This document shows positions 8,488 through 17,704 of a stretch of 64,000 bases of DNA, in pieces. Source of the DNA: Paenibacillus dakarensis. Lineage in GTDB: Bacteria > Bacillota > Bacilli > Paenibacillales > Paenibacillaceae. Numbering within the stretch: position 1 is the first letter of the stretch; every line of letters starts with the position of its first letter. The notes beneath the pieces were generated by a model, which was not told the DNA's origin, did no database searches, and saw only the letters and a program-made list of their open reading frames with translations. A program made the position numbers and the translations under genes. The stretch is from the NCBI RefSeq assembly GCF_001373415.1, contig NZ_CDSE01000007.1, forward strand, positions 1 to 64,000, written 5' to 3'.

Positions 8488-8619
8488 GGGGCTATCCCAA
8501 AAGATCTGGTATCTTGCGGGAGGGCCCCTTTTTTCTTGTTGCTCGGGCGCTACGGGTACGAATCATTCCTCCCATCGCTGTTGTCCTCCAAAGTAAGGTG
8601 GAAATTGGAGGACAAAGGC
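8488..8619 (+). repeat. Dispersed terminator-linked element, copy A
   Basis: The element starts with a terminator hairpin (GGGGC...GCCCC enclosing AGAT/ATCT, then six T, about 8488-8534). It continues through a conserved linker (CTTGTTG, GGCGCTAC, GTACGAATC, CATCGCTG) and ends with the inverted repeat TTGTCCTCCAA (8581-8591) / TTGGAGGACAA (8605-8615) and AGGC. It aligns along its whole length, with one internal gap of about 20 nt, to the reverse complement of 57976-58125. Both copies lie directly after a gene end in the sense orientation. Confidence 0.85.
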
Positions 8620-8633
8620 TTATCCTTCCGATG

Positions 8634-8658
8634 CAGCTTTCCTTTGGAAAGCTTTTAG
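8634..8658 (+). terminator. Hairpin downstream of copy A
   Basis: AGCTTTCC and GGAAAGCT form a perfect 8-bp stem with a TTT loop, followed by TTTT. It is a possible second terminator; the short T-tract makes this uncertain. Confidence 0.45.
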
Positions 8659-8917
8659 CTTCTTCGGAATAGATTGTTTTATTTCTACTCACCTTGTCAG
8701 GCGACGGTAGGTTATAATGACAGGAAGCGAGAATGGTTTAATTTCCCTGCTAAATAAATTGGTTAATAGACTTTATAAGGATTTGCTTGTTAACCGATTG
8801 ACGATAAGAGTGAATCCATGGTAACATATCCAATATTCTTTAATTTGTTATCGTATTAGCACTTTAATGTGATGAAGGTATGGTTAACGAGATCATTATA
8901 GACTTGAGGTGTACGTC

Positions 8918-10117
8918 ATGTCCAAACCTAAAGGCTTTGAAAAACCGGCTGGTGTCAGGGATTATCTCCCTCATGCGGCAGCAAGATTGCGCCAAATTGA
9001 ACAGCAGGTCCTAGCATGCATGGACCGCTGGGGTTACCAGCAGATTATGACGCCGACGATCGAATATTACGATACGGTTGGTGTCGCCAGCTCGACGTCA
9101 GACCAGAAGCTGTTCAAGCTGCTCAATAACCGGGGTACAACGATGGTCCTCCGTTCTGATATCACGGCTCCGATTGCCAGGGTTGTGGCATCCTTGCTGA
9201 AAGAAGAACGATTGCCGATTCGTCTGTCTTACCACTCCAATGTATTTCGTGCGATTGAAGAGGAGGCCGGGAGGGAGGCGGAGTTCTTCCAGACCGGTGT
9301 TGAGCTTGTAGGAGATGACTCGCCGGATGCTGATGCAGAGGTTGTAGCGCTGGCGATTGAATCACTGCAGGCATCCGGTGTGGAGAGGTTTAAAATCGCT
9401 CTTGGACACGTAGGCTTCCTGAACGGATTACTGGAGGAAGTACTGACTGAAAGACCTCAGGATCAAGAGAACCTGAAGCATGATCTGCTCAATCGGGACT
9501 ATGTCGGGTATCGAAATACCATTTCCGGTCTCGCACTGACAGACAGCCAGGCAGCGAAGCTGGAAGGTATTCTTCGGCTGCGGGGCGGCCGAGAGGTCTG
9601 TGAACAAGCGCTGGAGCTTAGCGGTGATCCGTTGGCTCATTCCTCGATTGACCATTTATGCAAGGTGTGGGAAGTGCTTGAAGCTTATGGTGTTTCGGAG
9701 CATGTGCTGATTGATCTGACGATGATCGGAGACTTTTCTTATTATACGGGAATGATTTTTGAAGGATACGCGGCTGAGATCGGATCCCCTGTAGCAAGCG
9801 GCGGACGTTATGATAAGCTGCTTCAGCAGTTTGGTCGGAATGCGCCGGCGACGGGATTTGCCTTAAAAACGAACCGGATTCTGGATGGGGTGCAGGTGGA
9901 GCAAGCATCCGGGCCGCTTCCGGTACGGATTGAATATACAGCACAAAAGCGTAAGGAAGGCTTGGCCGAGGCAGCTCGGCTAAGGAGTCAGGGGAACGTT
10001 GTAGTTACCGCATTATTTAGCGGAGATGGTGAGGAAGACCATTTTGCTATACACGATAATGCTTCAGAGAGCGGACTGCTTTATCAAGGGTATTCGGAGA
10101 TTATCCGATTCTCATAA
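8918..10117 (+). CDS. hisZ: ATP phosphoribosyltransferase regulatory subunit
   Basis: A 399-aa HisRS-like protein without tRNA synthetase function that binds the short-form HisG and makes it active and histidine-sensitive. The class II core is recognisable (GVRDYLPHAAARLRQIEQ at the N-terminus, FRAIEEEAGREAEFFQTGVELVG, and YYTGMIFEGYA with ASGGRYDKLL). I chose ATG at 8918, which has TTGAGGTG 6 nt upstream; an in-frame GTG at 8909 overlaps this site. It opens the histidine operon and is followed by hisG after 30 nt. Confidence 0.94.
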   Translation: MSKPKGFEKPAGVRDYLPHAAARLRQIEQQVLACMDRWGYQQIMTPTIEYYDTVGVASSTSDQKLFKLLNNRGTTMVLRSDITAPIARVVASLLKEERLPIRLSYHSNVFRAIEEEAGREAEFFQTGVELVGDDSPDADAEVVALAIESLQASGVERFKIALGHVGFLNGLLEEVLTERPQDQENLKHDLLNRDYVGYRNTISGLALTDSQAAKLEGILRLRGGREVCEQALELSGDPLAHSSIDHLCKVWEVLEAYGVSEHVLIDLTMIGDFSYYTGMIFEGYAAEIGSPVASGGRYDKLLQQFGRNAPATGFALKTNRILDGVQVEQASGPLPVRIEYTAQKRKEGLAEAARLRSQGNVVVTALFSGDGEEDHFAIHDNASESGLLYQGYSEIIRFS

Positions 10118-10147
10118 ACGATATCTTGACATAAGGAGGTGCGGAGC

Positions 10148-10789
10148 ATGGCAGAAATATTAAAAGTCGCTATGCCTAAAGGAAGAATCTATAAGAAGGC
10201 ATCCGAGTTATTCCGGTTGGCAGGACTTCCGATTCCGATGGATGTGGATGATACTCGAAGGCTGGTTATTTCGCTGCCGGAAGCAGGCATGGAATTCATT
10301 CTGGCTAAGCCGGTCGATGTGCCTACCTATGTGGAATACGGTGTAGCCGATATCGGCATCGTAGGCAAAGATGTACTTATGGAAGAGAATAAGGACGTAT
10401 ATGAGCTGCTTGACCTCGGCATTGCGAGATGCCGGATGTCCGTCATCGGGCTGCCGAATTGGACCCCGGGCATTCAGCAGCGGGTGGCGACGAAATATCC
10501 TAATGTAGCATCACAGTATTTCCGGGAGCAGGGGCAGCAGGTTGAGGTTGTAAAGCTGAACGGATCGATTGAGCTTGCACCGCTGATCGGGCTGGCCGAT
10601 CGAATTGTCGATATGGTGGAGACAGGACAGACGCTGAAGGAGAATGGGCTGGTGGAGATGAACAGTCTGTTCGAGATTACGAGCCGGCTGATTGCGAACC
10701 GGGTGAGCTACCGAATGAAGAATAGAGAAATCCAGGAGCTGTGCGACCGCCTGCAAAAGGTGATCGTGGCTGAAGAAGCGAATAGATAG
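10148..10789 (+). CDS. hisG: ATP phosphoribosyltransferase, short form
   Basis: A 213-aa catalytic subunit for the first step of histidine synthesis, condensing ATP with PRPP. The length matches the short HisG form that needs HisZ, encoded just upstream. Family signatures include [11 protein letters not shown] at the N-terminus, [14 protein letters not shown], and [21 protein letters not shown]. The C-terminal histidine-binding domain of the long form is absent, as expected. ATG at 10148 follows AAGGAGGTG; an in-frame GTG at 10139 overlaps that site. Confidence 0.96.
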   Translation: MAEILKVAMPKGRIYKKASELFRLAGLPIPMDVDDTRRLVISLPEAGMEFILAKPVDVPTYVEYGVADIGIVGKDVLMEENKDVYELLDLGIARCRMSVIGLPNWTPGIQQRVATKYPNVASQYFREQGQQVEVVKLNGSIELAPLIGLADRIVDMVETGQTLKENGLVEMNSLFEITSRLIANRVSYRMKNREIQELCDRLQKVIVAEEANR

Positions 10790-10844
10790 GGAAATTGAAT
10801 GGCTAGCACCAAGCACGAAGAGGAGAGGTAGGGAGGAATCTAGG

Positions 10845-12149
10845 ATGAAAGTGGTATCGGTACGGGATTTCAAGCTGCAGCGGGAGAGCGATTACGGAAC
10901 ACCGGAGCAGAATGAAACGGTAAAGGCTGTGGTTCAAGCGGTACGTGCTGAGGGGGATGCCGCGCTGCTGCGTTATACCGAGCAATTCGACAGCATAAGG
11001 CTTGAGGCACATCAGCTTCGTGTGACGGAAGCGGAAATGAAGGCAGCTTATGACCGTGTGGAGGCATCTTTTGTGACGGCTATTCGGGCTGCTGCGGATA
11101 ATATCCGTGCATTCCATATGAAGCAAAAGCGGAGCTCGTGGATGGATTTTCAGCCGGATGGCAGCATTCTCGGTCAGATCATCCGGCCGCTGAAGCGGGT
11201 CGGCGTTTACGTCCCTGGCGGTAAGGCAGCTTATCCCTCCTCTGTGCTCATGAATGTGATCCCGGCGCAGGTAGCCGGCGTGCCGGAGATCGTAATGGTT
11301 ACGCCGCCGGCAACCCGCGGGGTGGAAGGAATCGACCCTTATATTCTGGTTGCAGCTGCCGAAGCAGGTGTGACAGAGATGTACCGTGCGGGAGGTGCGC
11401 AGGCGATTGCGGCGCTGGCTTACGGAACCGATTCGATCGCGCCTGTAGATAAAATCTGCGGCCCGGGCAATATTTATGTCGCTCTGGCTAAGCGTGAAGT
11501 GTACGGGGTCGTTAATATCGACAGCATCGCAGGACCAAGCGAAATTGTGGTGCTGGCTGATGATACGGCGCAGCCGTCTTTCGTTGCGGCAGATCTACTG
11601 TCACAGGCAGAGCATGACGAGATGGCATCGGCTGTTCTCGTAACCCCGTCGCAGGCTCTTGCTGAGGCGGTGTCGGCTGAGGTGGAACGTCAGCTGGAGC
11701 TGCTGCCAAGACGGGATATCGCCCGGGCATCGATAGACAGCTATGGAGCTGCCATCGTGACGGATACCCTTCAGGAGGGGATCGATGTGGTTAACCGATT
11801 GGCTCCGGAGCATTTGGAAATCATGACAGAAGAGCCGATGGCGCTTGCAGGCCAGATCGAAAATGCGGGTGCGATCTTCCTTGGGAAGTACAGCTCAGAG
11901 CCGGTCGGTGATTATTTCGCAGGACCGAATCATATCATTCCGACGAACGGAACGGCGAGATTTTCATCACCGGTGGACTTGGATGATTTTATTAAGAAAT
12001 CAAGCATGATTTACTACAGCAAGGAGGCGCTGCTCCGTAACGGCGAGACGATTATGGAGCTGGCCCGGCGTGAAGGGTTCGAAGGACACGCACGAGCAAT
12101 CGCTGTTCGGTTGGAGCAGGAATCAAATACAGGGGGGCAATCATCGTGA
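10845..12149 (+). CDS. hisD: Histidinol dehydrogenase
   Basis: A 434-aa zinc-dependent enzyme for the last two steps, L-histidinol to L-histidine with two NAD+. Family signatures are [19 protein letters not shown], the [12 protein letters not shown] motif, the [13 protein letters not shown] segment and [14 protein letters not shown] near the C-terminus with metal and substrate ligands. Its stop overlaps the GTG start of hisB by 4 nt, indicating translational coupling. Confidence 0.97.
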   Translation: MKVVSVRDFKLQRESDYGTPEQNETVKAVVQAVRAEGDAALLRYTEQFDSIRLEAHQLRVTEAEMKAAYDRVEASFVTAIRAAADNIRAFHMKQKRSSWMDFQPDGSILGQIIRPLKRVGVYVPGGKAAYPSSVLMNVIPAQVAGVPEIVMVTPPATRGVEGIDPYILVAAAEAGVTEMYRAGGAQAIAALAYGTDSIAPVDKICGPGNIYVALAKREVYGVVNIDSIAGPSEIVVLADDTAQPSFVAADLLSQAEHDEMASAVLVTPSQALAEAVSAEVERQLELLPRRDIARASIDSYGAAIVTDTLQEGIDVVNRLAPEHLEIMTEEPMALAGQIENAGAIFLGKYSSEPVGDYFAGPNHIIPTNGTARFSSPVDLDDFIKKSSMIYYSKEALLRNGETIMELARREGFEGHARAIAVRLEQESNTGGQSS

Positions 12150-12751
12150 GCAGCTTTGAGGCTAAAGGGCGGACATCCAGTGTCAGCCGCAGAACGAATG
12201 AAACGGACATATCTCTTCAATTTAATGTAGACGGGACCGGGGTATCTGAGCTGGAGACAGACGTTCCTTTTCTGAATCATATGCTGGACCTGTTCACCAA
12301 GCACGGACAGTTTGACCTGAGTGTGAAAGCAAGCGGGGATATCGAGATTGACGATCATCATACGGTCGAGGATATTGGCATCTGTCTCGGTCAGGTGCTT
12401 CGTGAAGCATTGGGTGACAAAAAAGGGATCAAGCGTTATGCGAGCGTGTTCGTGCCGATGGATGAGGCGCTGGCCCAGGTTGTCATTGATGTCAGCAACC
12501 GTCCGCATTTTGAGTATCGCGCCGAGTACCCTTCCCAGCAGGTTGGGTCATTCCACACGGAGCTGGTGCATGAGTTCTTGTGGAAGCTGGCGCTGGAAGC
12601 CCGAATTACGCTGCACGTCATTGTGCACTACGGCCGTAACACGCATCATATGATTGAGGCTGTGTTCAAGGCGCTCGGGCGGGCGCTTGATGAAGCGACA
12701 AGCATTGATCCGCGCGTAACAGGTGTGCCATCTACGAAGGGAGTGCTGTAA
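12146..12751 (+). CDS. hisB: Imidazoleglycerol-phosphate dehydratase
   Basis: A 201-aa monofunctional HisB (no phosphatase domain) carrying the two characteristic metal-ligand segments, [15 protein letters not shown] and [15 protein letters not shown], plus FLNHMLDLF. It starts with GTG inside the hisD stop (GTGA overlap) and uses the AGGGGGG just upstream as ribosome binding site. hisH follows after 3 nt. Confidence 0.97.
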   Translation: MSSFEAKGRTSSVSRRTNETDISLQFNVDGTGVSELETDVPFLNHMLDLFTKHGQFDLSVKASGDIEIDDHHTVEDIGICLGQVLREALGDKKGIKRYASVFVPMDEALAQVVIDVSNRPHFEYRAEYPSQQVGSFHTELVHEFLWKLALEARITLHVIVHYGRNTHHMIEAVFKALGRALDEATSIDPRVTGVPSTKGVL

Positions 12752-12754
12752 GCC

Positions 12755-13378
12755 ATGGCGATTGCGATTGTGGATTACGGCATGGGCAATCTGCACAGTG
12801 TAAGTAAAGCGGTGGAGCGGCTCGGATATGAGCCGCTTGTCACCGGCTCGCGTGAGGAAATCCTCGCGGCAGACGGGATTATTTTGCCTGGCGTAGGGGC
12901 ATTCGGTGATGCGATGGAGCATTTACGGGAGACGGGACTGGATGAGGTTATGAAGGAGGCCGCAACCGGCACGAAGCCGCTACTTGGCATTTGCCTGGGG
13001 ATGCAGCTCCTGTTCACGGATAGCGAGGAGCATGGACGCCATGAGGGGCTGAATATTTTGCCCGGATCGGTCGTGCGGTTTCCTGGCGGCGATTATAAAG
13101 TGCCTCATATGGGGTGGAATCGTCTGCAGTTCAAAAATCCGGATCATCCGCTGTTTGCGGGGCTTGAGGAAGGGCATGTGTATTTCGTGCATTCATATCA
13201 TGTCCTTCCTGAGGCAGAGTCGCATCTGCTCGCAGTAACAGACTATGGTCAAGACGTGACAGCGATTGTTGGAGACGGCAACGTGTACGGCATGCAGTTT
13301 CACCCTGAGAAAAGCGGAGAGCTCGGTATGAGTCTGCTGCGTAACTTTTTAAAGCTAACCGATACAGAGAGTAAATAA
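12755..13378 (+). CDS. hisH: Imidazole glycerol phosphate synthase, glutaminase subunit
   Basis: A 207-aa class I glutamine amidotransferase. It shows the nucleophile motif LGICLGMQLLF (Cys), the oxyanion region LPGVGAFGDAM and the C-terminal MQFHPEKSGELG containing the catalytic His and Glu. It supplies ammonia to HisF (14178). It lies 3 nt after hisB. Confidence 0.97.
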   Translation: MAIAIVDYGMGNLHSVSKAVERLGYEPLVTGSREEILAADGIILPGVGAFGDAMEHLRETGLDEVMKEAATGTKPLLGICLGMQLLFTDSEEHGRHEGLNILPGSVVRFPGGDYKVPHMGWNRLQFKNPDHPLFAGLEEGHVYFVHSYHVLPEAESHLLAVTDYGQDVTAIVGDGNVYGMQFHPEKSGELGMSLLRNFLKLTDTESK

Positions 13379-13394
13379 AATTTAGGAAGCGGGG

Positions 13395-14132
13395 ATGAAT
13401 ATGTCATCATTTATCATATATCCGGCCATCGATATTCTTGGCGGCAAATGTGTAAGACTGGTGCAAGGAGACTACAGTCAGGAGACGATTTACAATGATA
13501 GTCCGCTGAAGGTCGCTCGTTCATGGGAAGAGCAAGGCGGCACATATGTTCATCTGGTTGATCTGGACGGGGCGAAGGCAGGCCATCCTGTCAATGATGC
13601 AATCATCGGAGAAATTGCATCGAAATTGAATGTGCCCGTGCAGGTAGGCGGCGGACTTCGCACACTTGCTGATGTTGAACGTCTGCTCTCCCTTGGCGTA
13701 AGCCGGGTCATCATTGGGACAGCTGCTATTGAAGACCGTGCTTTTACAGAAGAGGTTCTGGGCAAGTATGGCGACAAGGTTGCGATCGGGATCGATGCCC
13801 GTAACGGCTTCGTTGCCACTCGCGGATGGCTGGAGACTTCTGAAGTACAGGCGGAAGTGCTTGCGAAAGAGCTGGCATCAAAAGGCGCAGAGACGTTTAT
13901 ATTTACGGATATTTCCCGTGACGGCATGATGCAGGGGCCGAATGTGGAGGCTATTGTATCTTTAGCAAAAGCAAGCGGACGTACGGTTATCGCTTCCGGC
14001 GGTGTGACCAGGCTGGACGATCTAAAGGCGCTCAGTAAGCATCATGCAGACGGGGTTGGCGGAGCCATTGTCGGTAAGGCTCTCTATACAGGCAGCATCG
14101 ATCTGAATGAAGCGGTAACCGTTATTGGATAG
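13395..14132 (+). CDS. hisA: ProFAR isomerase (phosphoribosylformimino-AICAR-P isomerase)
   Basis: A 245-aa (beta/alpha)8 barrel. The catalytic Asp is in [14 protein letters not shown] and the second half-barrel Asp in [14 protein letters not shown]; phosphate-binding GGGLRT and ASGGV loops are visible. ATG at 13395 has AGGAAGCGGGG upstream; the in-frame ATG at 13401 is the alternative. Confidence 0.96.
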   Translation: MNMSSFIIYPAIDILGGKCVRLVQGDYSQETIYNDSPLKVARSWEEQGGTYVHLVDLDGAKAGHPVNDAIIGEIASKLNVPVQVGGGLRTLADVERLLSLGVSRVIIGTAAIEDRAFTEEVLGKYGDKVAIGIDARNGFVATRGWLETSEVQAEVLAKELASKGAETFIFTDISRDGMMQGPNVEAIVSLAKASGRTVIASGGVTRLDDLKALSKHHADGVGGAIVGKALYTGSIDLNEAVTVIG

Positions 14133-14177
14133 AGGTTATGAAGTGGATGAGGATATAGGGGGAGAGGGGCGAGCGAT

Positions 14178-14936
14178 ATGCTGGCTAAGCGGATTATTCC
14201 ATGTCTGGATGTAAAGGACGGGCGGGTTGTAAAAGGAGTTAACTTTGTTAATCTCCGTGATGCGGGTGATCCCGTGGAGCTTGCTGCGCTGTATGATCGG
14301 GAAGGGGCTGATGAGCTGGTCTTCCTGGATATCTCGGCATCCGTTGAGGGCCGTGCCACGATGGAAGAGGTCGTGCGGCGCACGGCGGGAGAGATCGCGA
14401 TTCCGTTCACGGTAGGAGGCGGAATATCATCGGTGGAAGATATGAAGCGGATACTGCGTGCCGGAGCCGATAAAATCGGGATTAATACAGCAGCTGTACG
14501 GCAGCCGGAATTGATCTCGGCAGGTGCCCGGAGATTCGGGTCCCAGTGCATTGTGGTGGCTGTAGATGCTAAATACAATGAGGCTTGGGATGAGTGGGAA
14601 GTATACACGCATGGCGGACGTACCCCTTCCGGACTAAAGGCGCTGGAATGGGTGAAGCAGGCGGAGTCACTTGGTGCGGGAGAAATTTTGCTGACGAGTA
14701 TGGATGCAGACGGCACGAAGGATGGCTTTGACATCGCATTGACGTCTGCTGTATCCAGCACGGTGGGCATTCCGGTGATCGCATCGGGCGGAGCCGGGCG
14801 AGAGGAACATTTCTATGATGTATTTACAGCGGGAAGAGCCGATGCAGGACTTGCGGCGACCATTTTTCACTATAAAGAAATTGCCATCCCGGATCTCAAA
14901 CAATACTTAAAGCTAAAAGGAGTGGACATACGGTGA
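14178..14936 (+). CDS. hisF: Imidazole glycerol phosphate synthase, cyclase subunit
   Basis: A 252-aa (beta/alpha)8 barrel starting [20 protein letters not shown] with the catalytic Asp of the CLDV motif. The second catalytic Asp is in [13 protein letters not shown], and phosphate loops GGGISS and ASGGAG are present. It overlaps hisIE by 4 nt (GTGA). Confidence 0.97.
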   Translation: MLAKRIIPCLDVKDGRVVKGVNFVNLRDAGDPVELAALYDREGADELVFLDISASVEGRATMEEVVRRTAGEIAIPFTVGGGISSVEDMKRILRAGADKIGINTAAVRQPELISAGARRFGSQCIVVAVDAKYNEAWDEWEVYTHGGRTPSGLKALEWVKQAESLGAGEILLTSMDADGTKDGFDIALTSAVSSTVGIPVIASGGAGREEHFYDVFTAGRADAGLAATIFHYKEIAIPDLKQYLKLKGVDIR

Positions 14937-15634
14937 GTGACTTTATGAAGCAGAATCTTTCGCTGGAGCAGATAATTGAGCATATTCGCTGGGATGAAGC
15001 AGGGCTTGTGCCGGCAATTATCCAGGATGCTGAGGATAAACAAGTGCTGATGATGGCCTATATGAACCGGGAATCCATGAGGCTTACGCTCGAGAGCGGG
15101 GAAGCATGGTTCTGGAGCCGCTCACGGCAAGAGCTGTGGCATAAAGGAGCGACATCCGGCAATATTCTGTCGGTTGTATCCTTGGCGTATGACTGTGATG
15201 GCGATACACTTTTGGTGCAGGTGAATCCGAAGGGTCCGGCATGTCACACCGGTGAAGTCAGCTGCTTCTTTAACGAGATTACGATTGCGGGACAACCGAG
15301 TTTATCCGGTGTTGTCGATACGCCGGCGTTAAGCAATCGTTTTAAGGTGCTGGCTGAGCTGGAGGAGATAATCGCGAAACGCGAAATCGAGCGCCCGGAA
15401 GGGGCTTATACGACATATCTGTTCGATAAAGGCGTTGATAAGATCCTGAAAAAAGTCGGCGAAGAAGCGTCCGAGACGATCATCGCTGCGAAAAATAAGG
15501 ATAACGATGAACTGCGTCTCGAAGTGAGTGATCTGATCTATCATCTGCTTGTTCTGCTCCAGGAGCGCAAGCTGCCGCTGGATGATATTATGAACGAGTT
15601 AAGCCGCCGGCATGAACGGCCTCGCCGCGACTAG
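14933..15634 (+). CDS. hisIE: Bifunctional phosphoribosyl-AMP cyclohydrolase / phosphoribosyl-ATP pyrophosphatase
   Basis: A 233-aa fusion. The N-terminal HisI half contains [19 protein letters not shown] and the zinc-ligand segment [12 protein letters not shown] with CHTG. The C-terminal HisE half (from about residue 135) carries the [12 protein letters not shown] helix motif of MazG-like pyrophosphohydrolases. It starts with GTG overlapping the hisF stop. This completes a full set of histidine pathway genes except an obvious hisC. Confidence 0.96.
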   Translation: MSDFMKQNLSLEQIIEHIRWDEAGLVPAIIQDAEDKQVLMMAYMNRESMRLTLESGEAWFWSRSRQELWHKGATSGNILSVVSLAYDCDGDTLLVQVNPKGPACHTGEVSCFFNEITIAGQPSLSGVVDTPALSNRFKVLAELEEIIAKREIERPEGAYTTYLFDKGVDKILKKVGEEASETIIAAKNKDNDELRLEVSDLIYHLLVLLQERKLPLDDIMNELSRRHERPRRD

Positions 15635-15648
15635 GGGGCGTAAGTTTT

Positions 15649-16473
15649 ATGTATATCGACTATCATACCCACCATGCGCGCTGCGGCCATGCTGTTGGAG
15701 GGCTGGAAGAATACGTTAAGCGGGGAATCGAGATGGGCTTGCACCAAATCGGTTTATCCGATCATATGCCGCTTATTCATGTAAAACCTGAGGATTACTA
15801 TCCGGAAATGGCCATGCCCATGGAGGAGCTTCCCCGTTATGTCGAGGAATGCCTGGCTCTGAAGGAGCGTTATAAGGGGCAGATTGAAGTGCGTATTGGC
15901 CTTGAAGGAGACTATATTGAAGGTTATGAACAGCAGATCGAGAAAATCATTCAGGATTATCCCTGGGATTATGTAATTGGCTCTGTTCATTTTCTGGGAG
16001 AATGGGACATTACCGACTTCCGCCAAACCCATGGGTGGGAAGGCAAGGACCCGCTCACGGTATATCGTCAGTACTATGATGCTGTACAGAAGGCGGCTGC
16101 TACCGGTCTGTACGATATCATGGGTCATCTGGATGTGATTAAACGGTTCGGCTTCGGTCCGGGAGAAGAGCATGCCGATGAAGTAATCGCGATGGAGCAT
16201 GCCGCGCTTGCAGCTGTCAGCCGCAGCGGAAAGGCGATGGAGCTGAATGCATCAGGCCTTTCGAAAGCCTGCGAAGAAATGTTCCCAAGCCGCCGTATGC
16301 TTGAAGGGGCGATCAGACTCGGCATTCCGCTGACGCTTGGCTCCGATGCGCACCAGCCGCAGAAACTTGGAGAGCATTTAGACACAGCACGCTCCTTGTT
16401 AGAGGAACTTGGAGTAGAAAAGGTTGCAACCTTTGAAAATCGGATCAGGAAAATGGTGCTTTTGAAAGAATAG
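15649..16473 (+). CDS. hisJ: Histidinol-phosphatase, PHP family
   Basis: A 274-aa PHP-domain phosphoesterase. The first metal motif DYHTHHARCGHA is at residues 3-14, further ligands appear in IGLEGDYIEG, GSVHFLG and MGHLDVIKRFG, and the final LTLGSDAHQP motif is present. It removes the phosphate from histidinol-phosphate. In B. subtilis the corresponding gene is away from the his operon, so its place 14 nt after hisIE is a difference. ATG follows GGGGG. Confidence 0.92.
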   Translation: MYIDYHTHHARCGHAVGGLEEYVKRGIEMGLHQIGLSDHMPLIHVKPEDYYPEMAMPMEELPRYVEECLALKERYKGQIEVRIGLEGDYIEGYEQQIEKIIQDYPWDYVIGSVHFLGEWDITDFRQTHGWEGKDPLTVYRQYYDAVQKAAATGLYDIMGHLDVIKRFGFGPGEEHADEVIAMEHAALAAVSRSGKAMELNASGLSKACEEMFPSRRMLEGAIRLGIPLTLGSDAHQPQKLGEHLDTARSLLEELGVEKVATFENRIRKMVLLKE

Positions 16474-16491
16474 GGCAAACCGATATATAAT
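16462..16491 (+). promoter_or_regulatory. prs: Candidate promoter for the PRPP synthetase gene
   Basis: TTGAAA and TATAAT are separated by 18 nt at the 3' end of hisJ, leaving a leader of about 170 nt before the start codon at 16667. A second TATAAT at 16502 has no good -35 partner. Confidence 0.45.
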
Positions 16492-16666
16492 AGAGATAGT
16501 GTATAATGAGTTATTGTCAATACGGCTGTCTTCGTTTACTGTGAGACCCTCTTTGCGGGTTGATCCAGGTACGGGGACAGCCTGCTTTAGCGACAGCGAT
16601 TTCTTAGGCTGTATCTGTAAGACTCATAAACTATTCCTAACCATTTTCGGTATCCAGGAGGAACCC

Positions 16667-17614
16667 ATGTATCATAAACTTCGATTGTTCGCCGGCTCAT
16701 CCAATCCGCAGCTTGCTGCGAGTATAGCTGATCGGCTAGGTATTGAATTGGGGAAAATGAAAATTTCCCGTTTTCAAAGTGGTGAAATTTATGTTCATTA
16801 TGAGGAAAGCATCCGGAATTGTGATGTATTTCTTGTCCAGTCATTCTCTCATCCTATTAATGAGATGTTCGTAGAGCTGCTTGTAATGATTGATGCGGCC
16901 AAGCGGGCTTCAGCACGGACGGTCAATATTATTGTTCCTTACTACGGCTATGCCCGGCAGGAGCGTAAGTCGGCACCAAGAGAGCCCATCTCGGCAAAAA
17001 TGGTAGCGGATGTGCTGACAACCGCAGGTGCGAACCGCGTCATCACGATTGACCTGCACGCACCGGCAATTCAAGGCTTTTTCAATATTCCAGTGGATCA
17101 CTTAACGGCACTTGACCTGATTACGGATTATCTAAAAAGCAAACAAATCGAAAATCCGGTCATCGTCTCACCAGACGCTGGTCGTGCTTCCACTGCCGAA
17201 AAGCTGGCTAACCGCTTGGGTTCACCGTTCGCTATCATGATTAAGCAGCGTCCGGCGCACAATGAGTCGGTCATTACGCATGTGATTGGGGATGTAGCGG
17301 GCCGAACTCCTATTATTATTGAAGATTTGATTGATACAGGTTCGACCATTGTCCATGTGGTTGAGGGATTGAAGGAACGCGGGGCCAGGGATGCTATTGT
17401 GTGTGCTACACATGGTGTATTTTCCGGTCAGGCACTGGACCGGCTTGACCATGCGCATATCGAGGAGCTCGTTATTACAGACTCGATTGCATTGCCTGAT
17501 CAGTATAAAGGATTTGTGAAAGTATTATCTGTAGCACCGATGCTGGCACAGGCCACGAATATTATTACTGAGGGTGGATCCATAGCAACATTATTCAAAG
17601 ATGCCGGGGTGTAA
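16667..17614 (+). CDS. prs: Ribose-phosphate pyrophosphokinase (PRPP synthetase)
   Basis: A 315-aa enzyme making PRPP from ribose 5-phosphate and ATP. It shows SSNPQLAASIADRLGI at the N-terminus, the flexible-loop segment YYGYARQERKS, the ITIDLHAPAIQGFF region and the PRPP-binding loop IIIEDLIDTGSTI. Canonical Prs has VVDDIIDTAGT here, so the first acid is Glu and the loop reads DTGST; this may mark a paralogue rather than the housekeeping enzyme. ATG at 16667 has CAGGAGGAACCC upstream. Its place after the his operon is meaningful because PRPP is the HisG substrate. Confidence 0.88.
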   Translation: MYHKLRLFAGSSNPQLAASIADRLGIELGKMKISRFQSGEIYVHYEESIRNCDVFLVQSFSHPINEMFVELLVMIDAAKRASARTVNIIVPYYGYARQERKSAPREPISAKMVADVLTTAGANRVITIDLHAPAIQGFFNIPVDHLTALDLITDYLKSKQIENPVIVSPDAGRASTAEKLANRLGSPFAIMIKQRPAHNESVITHVIGDVAGRTPIIIEDLIDTGSTIVHVVEGLKERGARDAIVCATHGVFSGQALDRLDHAHIEELVITDSIALPDQYKGFVKVLSVAPMLAQATNIITEGGSIATLFKDAGV

Positions 17615-17631
17615 AAAACCGGCGTCTTTTT
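17599..17631 (+). terminator. Intrinsic terminator overlapping the prs stop codon
   Basis: GATGCCGG and CCGGCGTC (one G-U pair) form an 8-bp stem whose loop contains the stop codon, followed by five T residues. Confidence 0.8.
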
Positions 17632-17704
17632 ATCTGCAAACGACGGTGTAACGTGTTATACTGTTGTGGATAGAGGAGCAAGTTAAAGGAGGTGTCTTGC
17701 TTCC

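Larger units (their letters stand above)
8447..8917 (+). other. 470-nt gene-free region before hisZ
   Basis: It contains the dispersed terminator-linked element (8488-8619), a perfect 8-bp hairpin (8636-8654) and then about 260 nt of AT-rich leader. TATAAT at 8713-8718 is a possible -10 box without a well-placed -35. No T-box (AGGGTGGNACCGCG-type) sequence for histidine control is visible. Confidence 0.6.

Noticed and set aside
8660-8917. T-box leader for histidine control before hisZ
   Set aside because: No T-box consensus, specifier loop or terminator/antiterminator pair is visible.
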